A DNA stretch of 64,000 nt from a virus, in IMG/VR virus record IMGVR_UViG_3300042731_008016, positions 36,840-100,839 of that record. One strand, written 5' to 3'. The translations under genes were made by a program, and so were the position numbers. Shown here piece after piece: positions 29,929 to 39,241 of the stretch; the stretch's first letter is position 1; each line of letters begins with the position of its first letter. Below the pieces are notes generated by a model. The model was not told where the DNA came from and did no database searches. It saw only the letters and a list, made by a program, of their open reading frames with translations.

Positions 29929-30197
29929 CTGTAAACAGATTACAAAAACTAAACGAACTTTGGATGAAAATGACTGCTCCCAAAGAAGGAGACAATATCA
30001 AGTTCAAAGTAAAAGGGAGTAATGAAGTACGCGAGGGCAAAATTACAGCTGCCTTTAAATATGGTAACAAAATACAATATAAAGTTTGGTCAATGGGTCT
30101 TACGGCTCAACCAGATGGGATAATAGAAATAATTGAATGCAATGGTGTCAAGTTTAAAAGAGCTGAAAAAACACCGAAAGGATTTAAACCATTATGA
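29925..30197 (+). CDS. hypothetical protein, 90 aa
   Basis: Four-base overlaps (ATGA) on both sides mark it as part of a coupled operon. Beta-rich centre (DNIKFKVKGSNEVREGKITA) reminiscent of an SH3/KOW-like barrel, but not assignable. No cysteines beyond one. Confidence 0.5.
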   Translation: MTVNRLQKLNELWMKMTAPKEGDNIKFKVKGSNEVREGKITAAFKYGNKIQYKVWSMGLTAQPDGIIEIIECNGVKFKRAEKTPKGFKPL

Positions 30198-30406
30198 GTC
30201 AAGCAAAAATAACAGTACAAATTCATGAAAGCAACAAAGGTATTCCTCCTACAGCTGGAGATATGAAATTGATTCTTGATGATGGAAGAGAATTATATTT
30301 TTTCGGAGCTCAATTAGTTTTTAAACCAGACAACCTAACTTATGTAAAAGCAGAATTACTTATTGAAAATATAAAAGTTGTAAAGGCACCAAATGAAAAA
30401 AAATAG
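30194..30406 (+). CDS. hypothetical protein, 70 aa
   Basis: Small beta-rich protein (KITVQIHESNKGIPPTAGD, LILDDGRELYFFGAQLVFKP). Coupled by overlap to both neighbours. No recognised family. Confidence 0.45.
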   Translation: MSQAKITVQIHESNKGIPPTAGDMKLILDDGRELYFFGAQLVFKPDNLTYVKAELLIENIKVVKAPNEKK

Positions 30407-30662
30407 CATCATCCCAGCTCACACTTGGATAGTCTTAGGATTTGTAATCGGAACGGTTTTTTGGCCATTAATTTTTACTTTCATGGTTAATAAATTACAG
30501 ACTAGAGAAGAGGCTTATTTAAAGAGATTAGAAATTTGTTTACCTTACAGAACTGATAAAGGTGATTACGTTTGGAGACATAAATTTTGCGAAAACGCTG
30601 AAAAAGAATATCTAGAGTTATTTGAAAAAAATTGGAAGGAGCAAGATGAATCTGATAATTAA
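30393..30662 (+). CDS. single-pass membrane protein, 89 aa
   Basis: Membrane segment at residues about 9-30 (WIVLGFVIGTVFWPLIFTFM) after a short basic start, then a charged helical domain with two cysteines. Overlaps the next gene by 17 bases. Unknown; three membrane proteins in a row (30393-31158) suggest an envelope-related cluster. Confidence 0.5.
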   Translation: MKKNSIIPAHTWIVLGFVIGTVFWPLIFTFMVNKLQTREEAYLKRLEICLPYRTDKGDYVWRHKFCENAEKEYLELFEKNWKEQDESDN

Positions 30663-30807
30663 AGCTTTTACAACACCATATTGTGAAATAACAGCAGTTG
30701 ATTCATTTATCATTGCAACTCTATGTCTTGTGAGTTCAATCATTGGATATTTGCAATTCAGTTTTGGATTTTTAGCAGCATTACTAATTTTTTGGATAGA
30801 GGAATAA
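30646..30807 (+). CDS. small membrane protein, 53 aa
   Basis: ATG 30646 has a strong ggaaggag upstream. Two short hydrophobic stretches, FIIATLCLVSSIIGYLQFSF and FLAALLIFWIEE, probably a hairpin or one long segment. Could be holin-like by size, but nothing else of a lysis cassette is adjacent. Confidence 0.45.
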   Translation: MNLIIKAFTTPYCEITAVDSFIIATLCLVSSIIGYLQFSFGFLAALLIFWIEE

Positions 30808-30813
30808 AAAACT

Positions 30814-31158
30814 ATGAAAATCTTAAAAATCGTTTTAATAATAACAGGCACATTTTTAATTATTAGTTTACTTGGGTATATCCTAAAACCAAATGAGAAT
30901 ACTATTACTGATAAGGTAGTTTTTGAAACATTTGACGAAATCTATCGTGGATATAAGATGCAAATACTTAAAGAGGAAGAAGAAATAAAAAATGAAAAAA
31001 TGTTTTTATCTTTAGAGGAAGACATGGAAATGATAGATAGAAGGTGGGAAGCAGAGCAAAAAGCAACAAAGGAAATTGCTGAAAAATTTGGGATTAGTGA
31101 AGATGAAGTATTTAAAAAGTGTTTTGATTATACTAGCAGCACTAAGGAGATTGAATAA
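30814..31158 (+). CDS. N-terminally anchored membrane protein, 114 aa
   Basis: An N-terminal membrane segment or uncleaved signal (ILKIVLIITGTFLIISLLGY, residues about 3-22) is followed by a Glu/Lys-rich helical domain with AEKFGISEDEVFKKC near the end. Likely exported side or cytoplasmic coiled region; not recognised. Confidence 0.5.
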   Translation: MKILKIVLIITGTFLIISLLGYILKPNENTITDKVVFETFDEIYRGYKMQILKEEEEIKNEKMFLSLEEDMEMIDRRWEAEQKATKEIAEKFGISEDEVFKKCFDYTSSTKEIE

Positions 31159-31160
31159 AT

Positions 31161-32342
31161 ATGAAAATACTAATATACGGAGATTATTTTCGTTGGAAAT
31201 CAGGCTATGCTCGAGAGATTCGAGATATCTTGGAACTTCTAAAGGAAGGTGGAAAGAATGAGATTAGGCAAGTAGCCCTGGATTATAATGGCTACCCGAT
31301 CAATAAAGATGAGTATATCTATCACACTAAAACACCAGATGTGAAAGATCGATATGCCCAAGAGGTTTTGCACTTTGCTTTAGATGATTTCAAACCAGAC
31401 ATTGTTTTAACCGTTCAAGACTTTTGGATGTTACCAAAGATTTCGTTTGTTCTAGCCCACCCAGGTCCATGGAAATGGGTTCATTGGGGAACTTTAGATA
31501 GTGATCCACTAGATTTTTATTGTAGAGAATCATTGAAATGGATGCACTATTGTTTCTTCCAATCTCATCACGCTGCAATTGAAGTTAAAAGTAAGGTTCC
31601 CTCATTAATGGGTGAAGTTATTTATCCATCAGTTGATCTAAAAATATTTAACCAATTGGATAAAGAAAAACTAAAGAAGGAATTCAAGCTAGAAGGCTTT
31701 AATGTTCTGATTTGCAATTCACGTGGACAACAACGAAAGAATGTTCCTGTCTTATTAGATGCCTTTAAAGAAGTAGTTAACGAAATCCCAAATACAGCAT
31801 TAATTCTTTCATCAGGAATTTTGAGAGCAAAAACTGACGATGATAAACTCGATGGATATGATATCAGTAGATTCGTCGAAGAGTTAGATTTAACAGGGCA
31901 TGTTTTAATGCCTAGGACAATGCAGGGTGGTCCAATTGATGATAAAACCCTCAACATACAGTACAACCTTGCCGACTTAAATATCCTTGCCTCTTGGGGT
32001 GAGGGATTTGGACTGCCGTTTATTGAGGCGGGCATCTCTGGTGTTCCCTCTATTGGCGTAGACCACTCGGCGGTCCACGAGGTTGTCAAGAATCGTGGAT
32101 TATTAGTTGAACCAAAAGCCTATGCTTATAACACTGATGGTTCTAAATATCACCTTTGTCATCCAAAAGATTTGAAAGAAGCAATAGTTAAATTACTCAA
32201 AGATGACAAATTGAGAAAACAGTATGGTGATGAAGCTCAAAAGTTTGCTAAAGAGCTTACTCCAAAAAGCAGAGCTGAACAAATGTTGAAAGCATTTAAA
32301 AAATTAATTAAAGATAATGCTCAACCAGCAGCTAGAAGATAA
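31161..32342 (+). CDS. GT4-type glycosyltransferase
   Basis: 393 residues with a GT-B fold. The C-terminal nucleotide-sugar domain shows VLICNSRGQQRKNVPVLLDAF near 183, and the donor-binding EX7E region GEGFGLPFIEAGISGVPSIG near 284-303. The N-terminal acceptor domain starts ILIYGDYFRWKSGYAREI. Transfers a sugar from an NDP-sugar with retention, probably in the cytoplasm. First gene of the 23-kb sugar module. Confidence 0.85.
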   Translation: MKILIYGDYFRWKSGYAREIRDILELLKEGGKNEIRQVALDYNGYPINKDEYIYHTKTPDVKDRYAQEVLHFALDDFKPDIVLTVQDFWMLPKISFVLAHPGPWKWVHWGTLDSDPLDFYCRESLKWMHYCFFQSHHAAIEVKSKVPSLMGEVIYPSVDLKIFNQLDKEKLKKEFKLEGFNVLICNSRGQQRKNVPVLLDAFKEVVNEIPNTALILSSGILRAKTDDDKLDGYDISRFVEELDLTGHVLMPRTMQGGPIDDKTLNIQYNLADLNILASWGEGFGLPFIEAGISGVPSIGVDHSAVHEVVKNRGLLVEPKAYAYNTDGSKYHLCHPKDLKEAIVKLLKDDKLRKQYGDEAQKFAKELTPKSRAEQMLKAFKKLIKDNAQPAARR

Positions 32343-32343
32343 T

Positions 32344-32508
32344 ATGGAAAAAACTGAAAAAGAAAAACTAATTTATATAAAAGGTTACTATAAGGGATTT
32401 ATGGCAGCACAAATGTTAATGTGGCATTTAGCAGAACAATTATTGATTGAAGTTGATAATAATTCAAAAGATGCTGTTAGAAAATTAATAGAAAAAGTTA
32501 GACAATGA
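32344..32508 (+). CDS. hypothetical protein, 54 aa
   Basis: ATG 32344 is one base after the glycosyltransferase stop. Helical, with KGYYKGFMAAQMLMWHLAEQ, weakly amphipathic. Ends in a 4-base overlap with the next gene. Unassigned. Confidence 0.4.
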   Translation: MEKTEKEKLIYIKGYYKGFMAAQMLMWHLAEQLLIEVDNNSKDAVRKLIEKVRQ

Positions 32509-32705
32509 AAAAGAAAACCATACCAGTAACTAAAGATTTTAGAACAGATCTAGATGGACGAATTGGTTTTATGACTTTTAAAGAAGGAGTAACTATTAAT
32601 CAAGACTATTGCTTTGAACCAGGATTTGAAATAGATAAAAACGGGAAGCTAATTTTAAAAGAAATAAGTTTAGTAAGGAAAAACTATGAACTACGAAAAA
32701 AATGA
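32505..32705 (+). CDS. hypothetical protein, 66 aa
   Basis: Overlaps neighbours by 4 and 20 bases. Beta-rich, no cluster of diagnostic residues other than an aromatic patch (RIGFMTFKEGVTINQDYCFE). Unassigned. Confidence 0.4.
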   Translation: MKKKTIPVTKDFRTDLDGRIGFMTFKEGVTINQDYCFEPGFEIDKNGKLILKEISLVRKNYELRKK

Positions 32706-33432
32706 CATGAACTATTGGTTCCCTAAGTTAGTTGAAACTGGGGTACCAACACCAAAAACAATAATGGTCGACATGAATAAGGTTGACACAAATTTTGTCG
32801 GCGCTATGAGAAAAGTGTTTTGGATGGAAGAACCAGATGAGGCGCAAGTAAAATCATTGATTAAATTTAGACAAATACTAGAAGAAATGGGTCATAGAAT
32901 CGGATATCCGTTCTTCCTAAGAACAGGTCAGACCAGCTATAAGCACGAATGGTTTGGAAGCTGTTTTGTTCAAAATCAGGCAATTTTGATGAAGCACGCT
33001 CAAACTATAGCGGAACATAGTATCATGGCTGATTACAAAGAAGGGCTCCCTATTAATGTCTGGGCAGCTAGAAAAATAATAGATACAGCCCCAGCGTTTG
33101 AAGCCTTTGCAGGACAACTTCCAATCACTAAAGAGATGAGATATTTCTTTAAAGATCACGAGATAGTCTGTAGTCACCCATACTGGCCAGAAGTAGCCTT
33201 AGATGGACACGTACACAATGATCCAGACTGGAAATTAAAGTTGGTTGCAATGAACAAGCTTTCAAAGGAAGATAAAGAAACCCTTAAAAAATTTACAGAA
33301 TTGGTAGCTTTAAAATTTGATGGCTATTGGTCTGTAGATTGGTTAAAAGGTAAAGATGGCAATTGGTATGCTATCGATATGGCAACTAGGGATGATTCTT
33401 ATCACTTTCCAGGATGTAAGAATGGAGAATAA
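32686..33432 (+). CDS. ATP-grasp-like (R2K-type) protein
   Basis: 248 residues. YPFFLRTGQTSYKHEW near 75-90 and YWSVDWLKGKDGNWYAIDMA near 214-233 followed by TRDDSYHFP resemble the nucleotide- and metal-binding segments of R2K ATP-grasp proteins found in phages. ATP-grasp enzymes ligate a carboxylate to an amine or thiol. Here it may attach an amino acid or similar group to a glycan or protein (inference). Ribosome site taaggaaa. Moderately confident. Confidence 0.55.
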   Translation: MNYEKNDMNYWFPKLVETGVPTPKTIMVDMNKVDTNFVGAMRKVFWMEEPDEAQVKSLIKFRQILEEMGHRIGYPFFLRTGQTSYKHEWFGSCFVQNQAILMKHAQTIAEHSIMADYKEGLPINVWAARKIIDTAPAFEAFAGQLPITKEMRYFFKDHEIVCSHPYWPEVALDGHVHNDPDWKLKLVAMNKLSKEDKETLKKFTELVALKFDGYWSVDWLKGKDGNWYAIDMATRDDSYHFPGCKNGE

Positions 33433-33434
33433 AA

Positions 33435-34199
33435 ATGAAAAAAAAAGATTTAATTAGCATAATCGTACCAACTTTTAATGGCCTAACTTATCTAAAACAA
33501 ATGATGGATTCAGTTCAAAAGAATACTAAATGGCCATTTGAACTTATTATTATTGATAATGCTTCAAATGATGGAACTCAAGATTTCATTTTAAATTCAG
33601 ATTACACCATGGATGGACAATACCTTAGGAATGAGGAAAATATGGGTTTTGCCATTGCCAACAATCAGGGAGCTGAAGTTGCTAAAGGAGATTTTATTTG
33701 TTTCCTAAATAACGACACAATTGTTACTAAGGGTTGGCTTACTGCTATGATGAATGTTTTTAGCGAAGAAAAAGCAGTTGGTATGGTAGGTGCTAGGTTG
33801 GTTCATCCAGGACAGGGAACAATTCAACATGCTGGTGTAGTTAGATTAAGTAGCGGAGTTCCAGATCACATCAATTTTAAAAAACACATGAATCATCCAG
33901 ATGTAATGGAAAGGAAACAGTATTTTGCTGTCACTGCAGCTTGCGCAGTAATGCCAAAACAACTTTTTAATGAAATGGGTGGTTTTGATGAAAGATACTG
34001 GTGTGGCTGGGAAGATATGGATTTATGTCAAAAGGTAAGACGAGCTGGTTATCAGATTATCTATGAACCAACATCCTTGGTATATCACTATGAATCTCGT
34101 ACAGAGGGAAGATATGCAAAAGAGGATAGTAATTTCGCCTTATACATGGGGCGTTGGGAGTTAAATAAAAATGAGCAAAATAGAAGAGCAACAACATAA
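33435..34199 (+). CDS. GT2-type glycosyltransferase
   Basis: 254 residues with the GT-A fold signature: ISIIVPTFNGLTYLKQMMDS, ELIIIDNASNDGTQDF, the DxD-like FLNNDTIVTKGWL, GGFDERYWCGWEDMDLCQKV with its catalytic ED, and VYHYES. Inverting transferase, rhamnosyltransferase-like. Closely resembles the middle domain of the protein at 35452. Confidence 0.88.
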   Translation: MKKKDLISIIVPTFNGLTYLKQMMDSVQKNTKWPFELIIIDNASNDGTQDFILNSDYTMDGQYLRNEENMGFAIANNQGAEVAKGDFICFLNNDTIVTKGWLTAMMNVFSEEKAVGMVGARLVHPGQGTIQHAGVVRLSSGVPDHINFKKHMNHPDVMERKQYFAVTAACAVMPKQLFNEMGGFDERYWCGWEDMDLCQKVRRAGYQIIYEPTSLVYHYESRTEGRYAKEDSNFALYMGRWELNKNEQNRRATT

Positions 34200-34491
34200 T
34201 TCTATAAAAGGAATTAAAACAGCAATATTAATTTATGAAGACCCAATTCACGGGCCAAGAAGAGTATTGTTTGGAGAACCAACGGCATTGTTAGATTTAT
34301 TTTGGGTAAACTCAAATATAATCTACAGAAGAATTATGAATCTTAGAAAAATAGAAGAGGGAATCGAAAACCCAGAAGATATGGAAAAAGCTATAGATGA
34401 CACAAGAGAATGGTTCTCTAAAAAACACGGTAAGGCTGCTGCTGAAGACATGGAAATGTTATTGAGTTATGCAATAATAAGGAATAAATAA
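34171..34491 (+). CDS. hypothetical protein, 106 aa
   Basis: Overlaps the end of the glycosyltransferase by 29 bases. Helical C-terminal half with DTREWFSKKHGKAAAEDMEM. Similar small insert genes dot the sugar module. No family recognised. Confidence 0.45.
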   Translation: MSKIEEQQHNSIKGIKTAILIYEDPIHGPRRVLFGEPTALLDLFWVNSNIIYRRIMNLRKIEEGIENPEDMEKAIDDTREWFSKKHGKAAAEDMEMLLSYAIIRNK

Positions 34492-34492
34492 T

Positions 34493-34804
34493 ATGGACAT
34501 GAAAATAAGAACACCAGCTCAGATATTTATTAATGGCAGATTTTACTGCATTGCTAATGAGGTAGAAATTAAACATAACGATCCACGTTTCAAAAAAAGT
34601 CTAATTCCTGATAATATAAAACTAGACCCAGGTCAGTTTACTGGAATAGTCATTAATATAAAAAAGCCACCTACAACAGCTAAAGAGCGTAAGGAGGTGA
34701 AAAAATCTCTCAAGGTCGAGCCTTACGATGAGTTTTTCAAACGCATGGTGGATGTAAAAGACGATCCAGAGGCTCACGTACCAGTCGATCTTGATAATGT
34801 ATAA
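34493..34804 (+). CDS. hypothetical protein, 103 aa
   Basis: Begins one base after the preceding stop. N-terminal beta region (IRTPAQIFINGRFYCIANEV), a central DPGQFTGIVINIKKPP, and an acidic C-terminus. Not recognised. Confidence 0.45.
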   Translation: MDMKIRTPAQIFINGRFYCIANEVEIKHNDPRFKKSLIPDNIKLDPGQFTGIVINIKKPPTTAKERKEVKKSLKVEPYDEFFKRMVDVKDDPEAHVPVDLDNV

Positions 34805-34806
34805 TT

Positions 34807-34965
34807 ATGAAAGACACTACTGATTTTTTTGGTAAAGTCTTAAAAGTTATAGGAAAAGGAGCCGATTATGGCAGAAGAAAAAAAGAAAACAATCGTAAAA
34901 CTAGACGATCAAAAAAAAGAAGCACCGAAAAAAAAGGAGACAAAGATAGAGCAACCAGCTCCTAA
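34807..34965 (+). CDS. possible 52-aa basic peptide
   Basis: ATG two bases after the preceding stop opens MKDTTDFFGKVLKVIGKGAD and then a run of Arg/Lys to a stop at 34965, overlapping the next gene by 98 bases in another frame. The first 20 codons read naturally; the rest is set by the other frame's Lys-rich codons. Uncertain. Confidence 0.3.
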   Translation: MKDTTDFFGKVLKVIGKGADYGRRKKENNRKTRRSKKRSTEKKGDKDRATSS

Positions 34966-35446
34966 AAAGGTAACTCTTAAAGAAAAAATTGATAGGACTG
35001 TTGATGATTGGAAAGATAATCCAGAAGCTTTAAAGAAACAATTATTCGGTTTATTTCAAAGAGTTTTATATCCAGATCAATTTTGTCCAGAATGTGATAA
35101 TAGACTATTCTTCAATGGTCAAGCCTATAGTTGCCCAAATTGCGGTTACAGTAGAGCTTTCAATACCCCAGCCCCAGTAGCAAATTCAACTCCAACAGTA
35201 GCTCCAACAGGAGAAGTAAGACCATCTGCGACAGGAAATGTCCCCAAAGAAGTAGAAGACATGATTAGCAAAGCAAATCAAGATATGAAGGCTGCTCCTA
35301 GACGTGGGGGGCCAACAAAACTTGGTGCCAAAATACAAAAATTAGTCAATGAAAGAGATTCTAGTGGACCTCAACAAATAACTTCTCAAGATGAAGCAGC
35401 GGTTAAACGAGACCCCAATGCCTCTAGTCAGATAAACTGGGTATAA
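34868..35446 (+). CDS. zinc-ribbon protein with charged N-terminus, 192 aa
   Basis: Lys/Glu/Pro-rich start (about 1-45), then a helical stretch and CPECDNRLFFNGQAYSCPNCG near 76-96, a clear zinc ribbon, followed by an Ala/Pro/Thr-rich disordered tail. Ribosome site aaaagga 8 bases before ATG. Possibly a recruitment factor; function unknown. Confidence 0.5.
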   Translation: MAEEKKKTIVKLDDQKKEAPKKKETKIEQPAPKKVTLKEKIDRTVDDWKDNPEALKKQLFGLFQRVLYPDQFCPECDNRLFFNGQAYSCPNCGYSRAFNTPAPVANSTPTVAPTGEVRPSATGNVPKEVEDMISKANQDMKAAPRRGGPTKLGAKIQKLVNERDSSGPQQITSQDEAAVKRDPNASSQINWV

Positions 35447-35451
35447 AAATT

Positions 35452-37767
35452 ATGGATATATTTTTCAAAAAAATTAATGCTGGAATATTAAACGATCACT
35501 TCGATCAACTCGGAGGCGGAACTGTTCACTCATTCAAATTTATCGAATACCTTAAAGAATTTTACAATTGTGATGTCTATCTTCCAAAAGAACCAAAAAG
35601 TAAATCGTGGATGCAACAAATGCTCAATATCGATACTAAGAATGTCAATTTTTATAAATACACTAAAGGTATTGGAGAAAAATATAAATATTTGTTTTTA
35701 AATATTTCTCATTGGAAAGCAGAAGAAACAGAGGCACTTAAAAAATTTATGCTTGTTTTCTTTCCACAATTTTTCTTTCCAACTTTTGATTATAAATTTT
35801 TAGCAAACTCGAAATACACAAAAGACAACATTATTAAGAGATGGCATAAACCAATTAAAGACATATTGATTGTGTACCCGCCCATAATGACTAATGAGTT
35901 TAAACCAGGTAAAAAAGAAAATATTATTCTTCATGTAAGTAGACTATCAAGCCCAAAACCAGAAGCAGATAAAGGTCACGCTCAAATGATTGAAACCTTT
36001 AAAGAAATGTATGATGCTGGAATTACTAAAAATTGGGAGTTTCATTTAGTTGGGCAAGTTCAAGATCCACAATATGTAGCACAATTGAAAATTCAGACCA
36101 AAGGATATCCAATTATATTTAACGAGGGAATTCCATTTTCTAGATTAAAGCAACTCTATGCTAAAGCAAAGATTTATTGGCACATGACAGGAATCACAAT
36201 GCCTCATGAGCCAGGAGCCCAAGAACATTTCGGAATGACAACTGTAGAAGCAATGGCAAGTGGATGTGTCCCTGTAGTATTAGCAACTGGAGGCCAACCA
36301 GAAATAGTAGATGATGGTAAAAACGGCTTTTTAGTTGAAGATACTATATCTTTACAACGGAAAACAAAGTTCTTAATTGAAGATGACAGTCATAGAGCCA
36401 GCATGTCTAAAAATTCTGTTAAAAAAGCAGCTATTTTTGATGAAAAAGAAATTAGAAAGAAATTCTGGTCAATTATTGCTGGTACAGATAAAGTTTCAAT
36501 TATTATTATTAATTGGAATAATGCAAATTACACGAGAGAATGTGTTGAAAAACTTTATGAAGTAACACCTCCAGGATTTGAATTAATCATTGTCGATAAT
36601 GCTTCTGAAGATAATTCCAAAACAGTTCTAACTCAACTAAAAAAAGACTATCCAGATATTAAGCTTAAATTCTCCAAAACAAATCGTGGGTTTGCTGGAG
36701 GTAATAATTATGCTCTTAAAGATGCTACCAGAAAATATATTTGTTACTTGAATAATGATACTCTTCCTCAATATGGGTGGCTTGAAAGAATGGTTGATGT
36801 TTTAGAAAACAATCCTAAGGCTGGTATAGTTGGAGCAAGACTTTATTTCCCAAAGAAAACAGATCAATCATGGGAAGTCCAACATGCTGGAATTTCATTT
36901 AATGCAGATTATGAACCGAAACATATCGGAAGATTTAGGCAGGATCATCAAATTAATAAAATTGGCATAGAAGAGGTTGAGGCGGTAACTGGAGCTTGTA
37001 TGTTAGTTAGAAAAAAACTAGCCAAATTTAATGAAAACTATGAGCGTGGTTATTATGAAGATATCGAATTATGCCTTGAAGCCAGGGAAGATGATTATAA
37101 AGTTTACATTAATCATGAAGCAAAATTAATTCATTATGAAGGTGCTTCTCAAAATATAGCCAAGAAAAAAGATAGCCAAAAATTTAAAGATATTACGATT
37201 AAAAACAAAGAATTGTTTCACAATAAGTGGGATAAAAAAATGAAAAAGATGTCAAAAATTTCTAAGCAGCTTGATACTGCAGGGATTCATCATGTCCAAA
37301 ATTTAGAAATTGGTGGTGGAGAAAATCCGCTTCATCCAAAATATCATCAGCTAGATATAAGACAAGTTGGTAAAGTCAAGTTTATCAACGATGCTAGATT
37401 ATTACCATTTTCATCAAACTCAATTAAGAGTATTTGTGCTTGCTATATTTTACAATGCTTTATTGAAAGCGAAGCACTAATGGCTTTAAAAGAATGGTTT
37501 AGATGTTTAAGCCCAGAAGGAAGACTTGAAATTCATGTTCCAGATTTAGATAAAGTTATGCGTATGTTTGTCAGCACTAATGAAGAAGAATATCTAAAAG
37601 AAATTTATGGTGCTCAAGAACATGTGAATGATTACTATCATCACGGCTGGGTATTTCCAACACTAGATAGATTATTAACTAAAGCTGGCTTCGTAAGAGT
37701 CACTAAAATTAAATCGCCTGCCCATAGACCAAATTCTTTGTCTATTGAGGCGTTCAAACCATTATGA
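35452..37767 (+). CDS. trifunctional GT4-GT2-methyltransferase fusion
   Basis: 771 residues in three blocks. About 1-340: GT-B/GT4, ending with EHFGMTTVEAMASGCVPVVL near 262-281. About 345-600: GT-A/GT2, VSIIIINWNNANYTRECV at about 349, FELIIVDNASEDNSK, YLNNDTLPQYGWL and YYEDIELCLEA. About 615-771: SAM methyltransferase, NLEIGGGENPLHPKYHQLDI and LPFSSNSIKSICACYILQCF. One chain could add two sugars and methylate, or cap, the product. No frameshift or stop separates the domains. Confidence 0.85.
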   Translation: MDIFFKKINAGILNDHFDQLGGGTVHSFKFIEYLKEFYNCDVYLPKEPKSKSWMQQMLNIDTKNVNFYKYTKGIGEKYKYLFLNISHWKAEETEALKKFMLVFFPQFFFPTFDYKFLANSKYTKDNIIKRWHKPIKDILIVYPPIMTNEFKPGKKENIILHVSRLSSPKPEADKGHAQMIETFKEMYDAGITKNWEFHLVGQVQDPQYVAQLKIQTKGYPIIFNEGIPFSRLKQLYAKAKIYWHMTGITMPHEPGAQEHFGMTTVEAMASGCVPVVLATGGQPEIVDDGKNGFLVEDTISLQRKTKFLIEDDSHRASMSKNSVKKAAIFDEKEIRKKFWSIIAGTDKVSIIIINWNNANYTRECVEKLYEVTPPGFELIIVDNASEDNSKTVLTQLKKDYPDIKLKFSKTNRGFAGGNNYALKDATRKYICYLNNDTLPQYGWLERMVDVLENNPKAGIVGARLYFPKKTDQSWEVQHAGISFNADYEPKHIGRFRQDHQINKIGIEEVEAVTGACMLVRKKLAKFNENYERGYYEDIELCLEAREDDYKVYINHEAKLIHYEGASQNIAKKKDSQKFKDITIKNKELFHNKWDKKMKKMSKISKQLDTAGIHHVQNLEIGGGENPLHPKYHQLDIRQVGKVKFINDARLLPFSSNSIKSICACYILQCFIESEALMALKEWFRCLSPEGRLEIHVPDLDKVMRMFVSTNEEEYLKEIYGAQEHVNDYYHHGWVFPTLDRLLTKAGFVRVTKIKSPAHRPNSLSIEAFKPL

Positions 37768-38372
37768 CAGCAGGACTAGAAAGAATCTCATTATCAAAAC
37801 AACTCCATCATCCGATGGTAGTAATTAGAGAGCATCTATTGCGCTATACATTAGCGCTTCAAGACGTTTACGATAAAGATGTTTTAGATGTAGCTTGTGG
37901 GACTGGCTATGGAATGTACTTAATGTCTTTTTGGGCAAAAACAATAACTGGTTATGATTATGATGAAAACACAGTTAAAGGAGTCAAAAGAGATTTCCAA
38001 ATGAAATGCCCAGCTTACATTGAAGTTATGGATTTTGAAAAAGAGAGAAATTTCAGAACTCCATTAATAGAAAAATTCGATGTAATTACTTCATTTGAAA
38101 CAATAGAACATTTGGCTAATCCAATACAAATGATTGAGTCTATCAAAAAACATCTGAGACCAGGTGGTGTATTCTTATTTAGCACTCCAAATAAACCAGA
38201 TCTTAAAGATGGCAGCCAGTTTCATAAAAGCGCTTTTAACTTTGGTACTTGGAGAACAATTATTGAAGAACAATTTCCTAAAGCTAAGAGCGTTCAATTA
38301 TGGGGTCAAGATCAATATGGTTTAACTAATGATGAGGGAAAGCCATATTTAGTTGGGAGGATAAAAACATGA
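37764..38372 (+). CDS. class I SAM-dependent methyltransferase
   Basis: 202 residues. Motif I VLDVACGTGYGMYLMSFWA near 41-59, acidic loop GYDYDEN, motif IV region FDVITSFETIEHL near 107-119, and LRPGGVFLFSTPNK. Closest in style to UbiE/Methyltransf_11-type small-molecule or sugar O-methyltransferases. Overlaps the fusion gene by 4 bases, so made in step with it. Confidence 0.88.
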   Translation: MTAGLERISLSKQLHHPMVVIREHLLRYTLALQDVYDKDVLDVACGTGYGMYLMSFWAKTITGYDYDENTVKGVKRDFQMKCPAYIEVMDFEKERNFRTPLIEKFDVITSFETIEHLANPIQMIESIKKHLRPGGVFLFSTPNKPDLKDGSQFHKSAFNFGTWRTIIEEQFPKAKSVQLWGQDQYGLTNDEGKPYLVGRIKT

Positions 38373-39241
38373 AATTAGGAATAGCCATAGTAGCTTGGCG
38401 TAGAGCTAAATATTTAAAACAACTAATTGAGTCTTTAGAAAAGAATAACCTTGATGATGTTGATTTTCATTTATTCGTAGATGGTCATTTGTGTAAATTT
38501 TCTCAAAGAAAAGTTTGTGAAATTACAGATGTCGAAAAAACTATTGAGGTATTTGAAAAATCAAATTTACCAAATAAAAACGTCCATAGACAAGAATATA
38601 ATGTTGGTCCAGCAATCAATCAGTATGAAACTATGGAATTAATGTCTAAAAATTATGATAGATTTTTATTTTTAGAAAATGACATTATTGTAAGTAAAAA
38701 TTTTATTGCAATGATGAGAAAAGCTCTTGAAGAGTTTAAAGATAATGAACAGATTGGATGTATTTCTCCTGGATTTAGACTCAAGTGTTATCCAGAAGAA
38801 ATCGAGATGTATAAAGATAAATTAATGTTCTCTGATGGCCATTTTTGGGCTGAAGCTTTTTGGTCTAAAAAATGGGAACTAATCAAAATAGAGTACATGC
38901 CTTATTACGAATATGTAAGAAATGTACCCTACATGCAGCGAGACATGAACGCTATAGATCGATTATTTAGAAGCACTGGAATTCCTCGATATGCCACTTC
39001 TCAAGATAATGGTAAAGATTGGGCTATATTGAGAGCTGGTTTAAGAAGAGCTAGATTTGTTGTCAATAGAGCTACTGGTATTGGTGACTACGGAATCCAC
39101 AGCACACCAAAAAAGTTAAAAGAAACAGGAGATGGTCATCAAGAAATTTTTAACTTTGATGATGAATTAGGTTTTGAATTAGGTCTTACAAGTCTAAAGC
39201 TCAAGTCTCAATTAAAACCAAAAATAGGAGGTCAAAAATGA
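38369..39241 (+). CDS. GT-A-fold glycosyltransferase-like protein
   Basis: 290 residues. LGIAIVAWRRAKYLKQLIES at the start, VDFHLFVDGH, and the DxD-like FLFLENDIIVSKNF near 99-112. This pattern (AWxRxxYLxxxIxS...LENDIxxS) resembles GT2/GNT-like transferases. Paralogue of the protein at 47946-48812. The acceptor is unknown. Confidence 0.7.
   Translation: MKLGIAIVAWRRAKYLKQLIESLEKNNLDDVDFHLFVDGHLCKFSQRKVCEITDVEKTIEVFEKSNLPNKNVHRQEYNVGPAINQYETMELMSKNYDRFLFLENDIIVSKNFIAMMRKALEEFKDNEQIGCISPGFRLKCYPEEIEMYKDKLMFSDGHFWAEAFWSKKWELIKIEYMPYYEYVRNVPYMQRDMNAIDRLFRSTGIPRYATSQDNGKDWAILRAGLRRARFVVNRATGIGDYGIHSTPKKLKETGDGHQEIFNFDDELGFELGLTSLKLKSQLKPKIGGQK

Noticed and set aside
30393-31158. Holin-endolysin lysis cassette
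   Set aside because: Three small membrane proteins occur together, but no muramidase, amidase or other lysin lies nearby.
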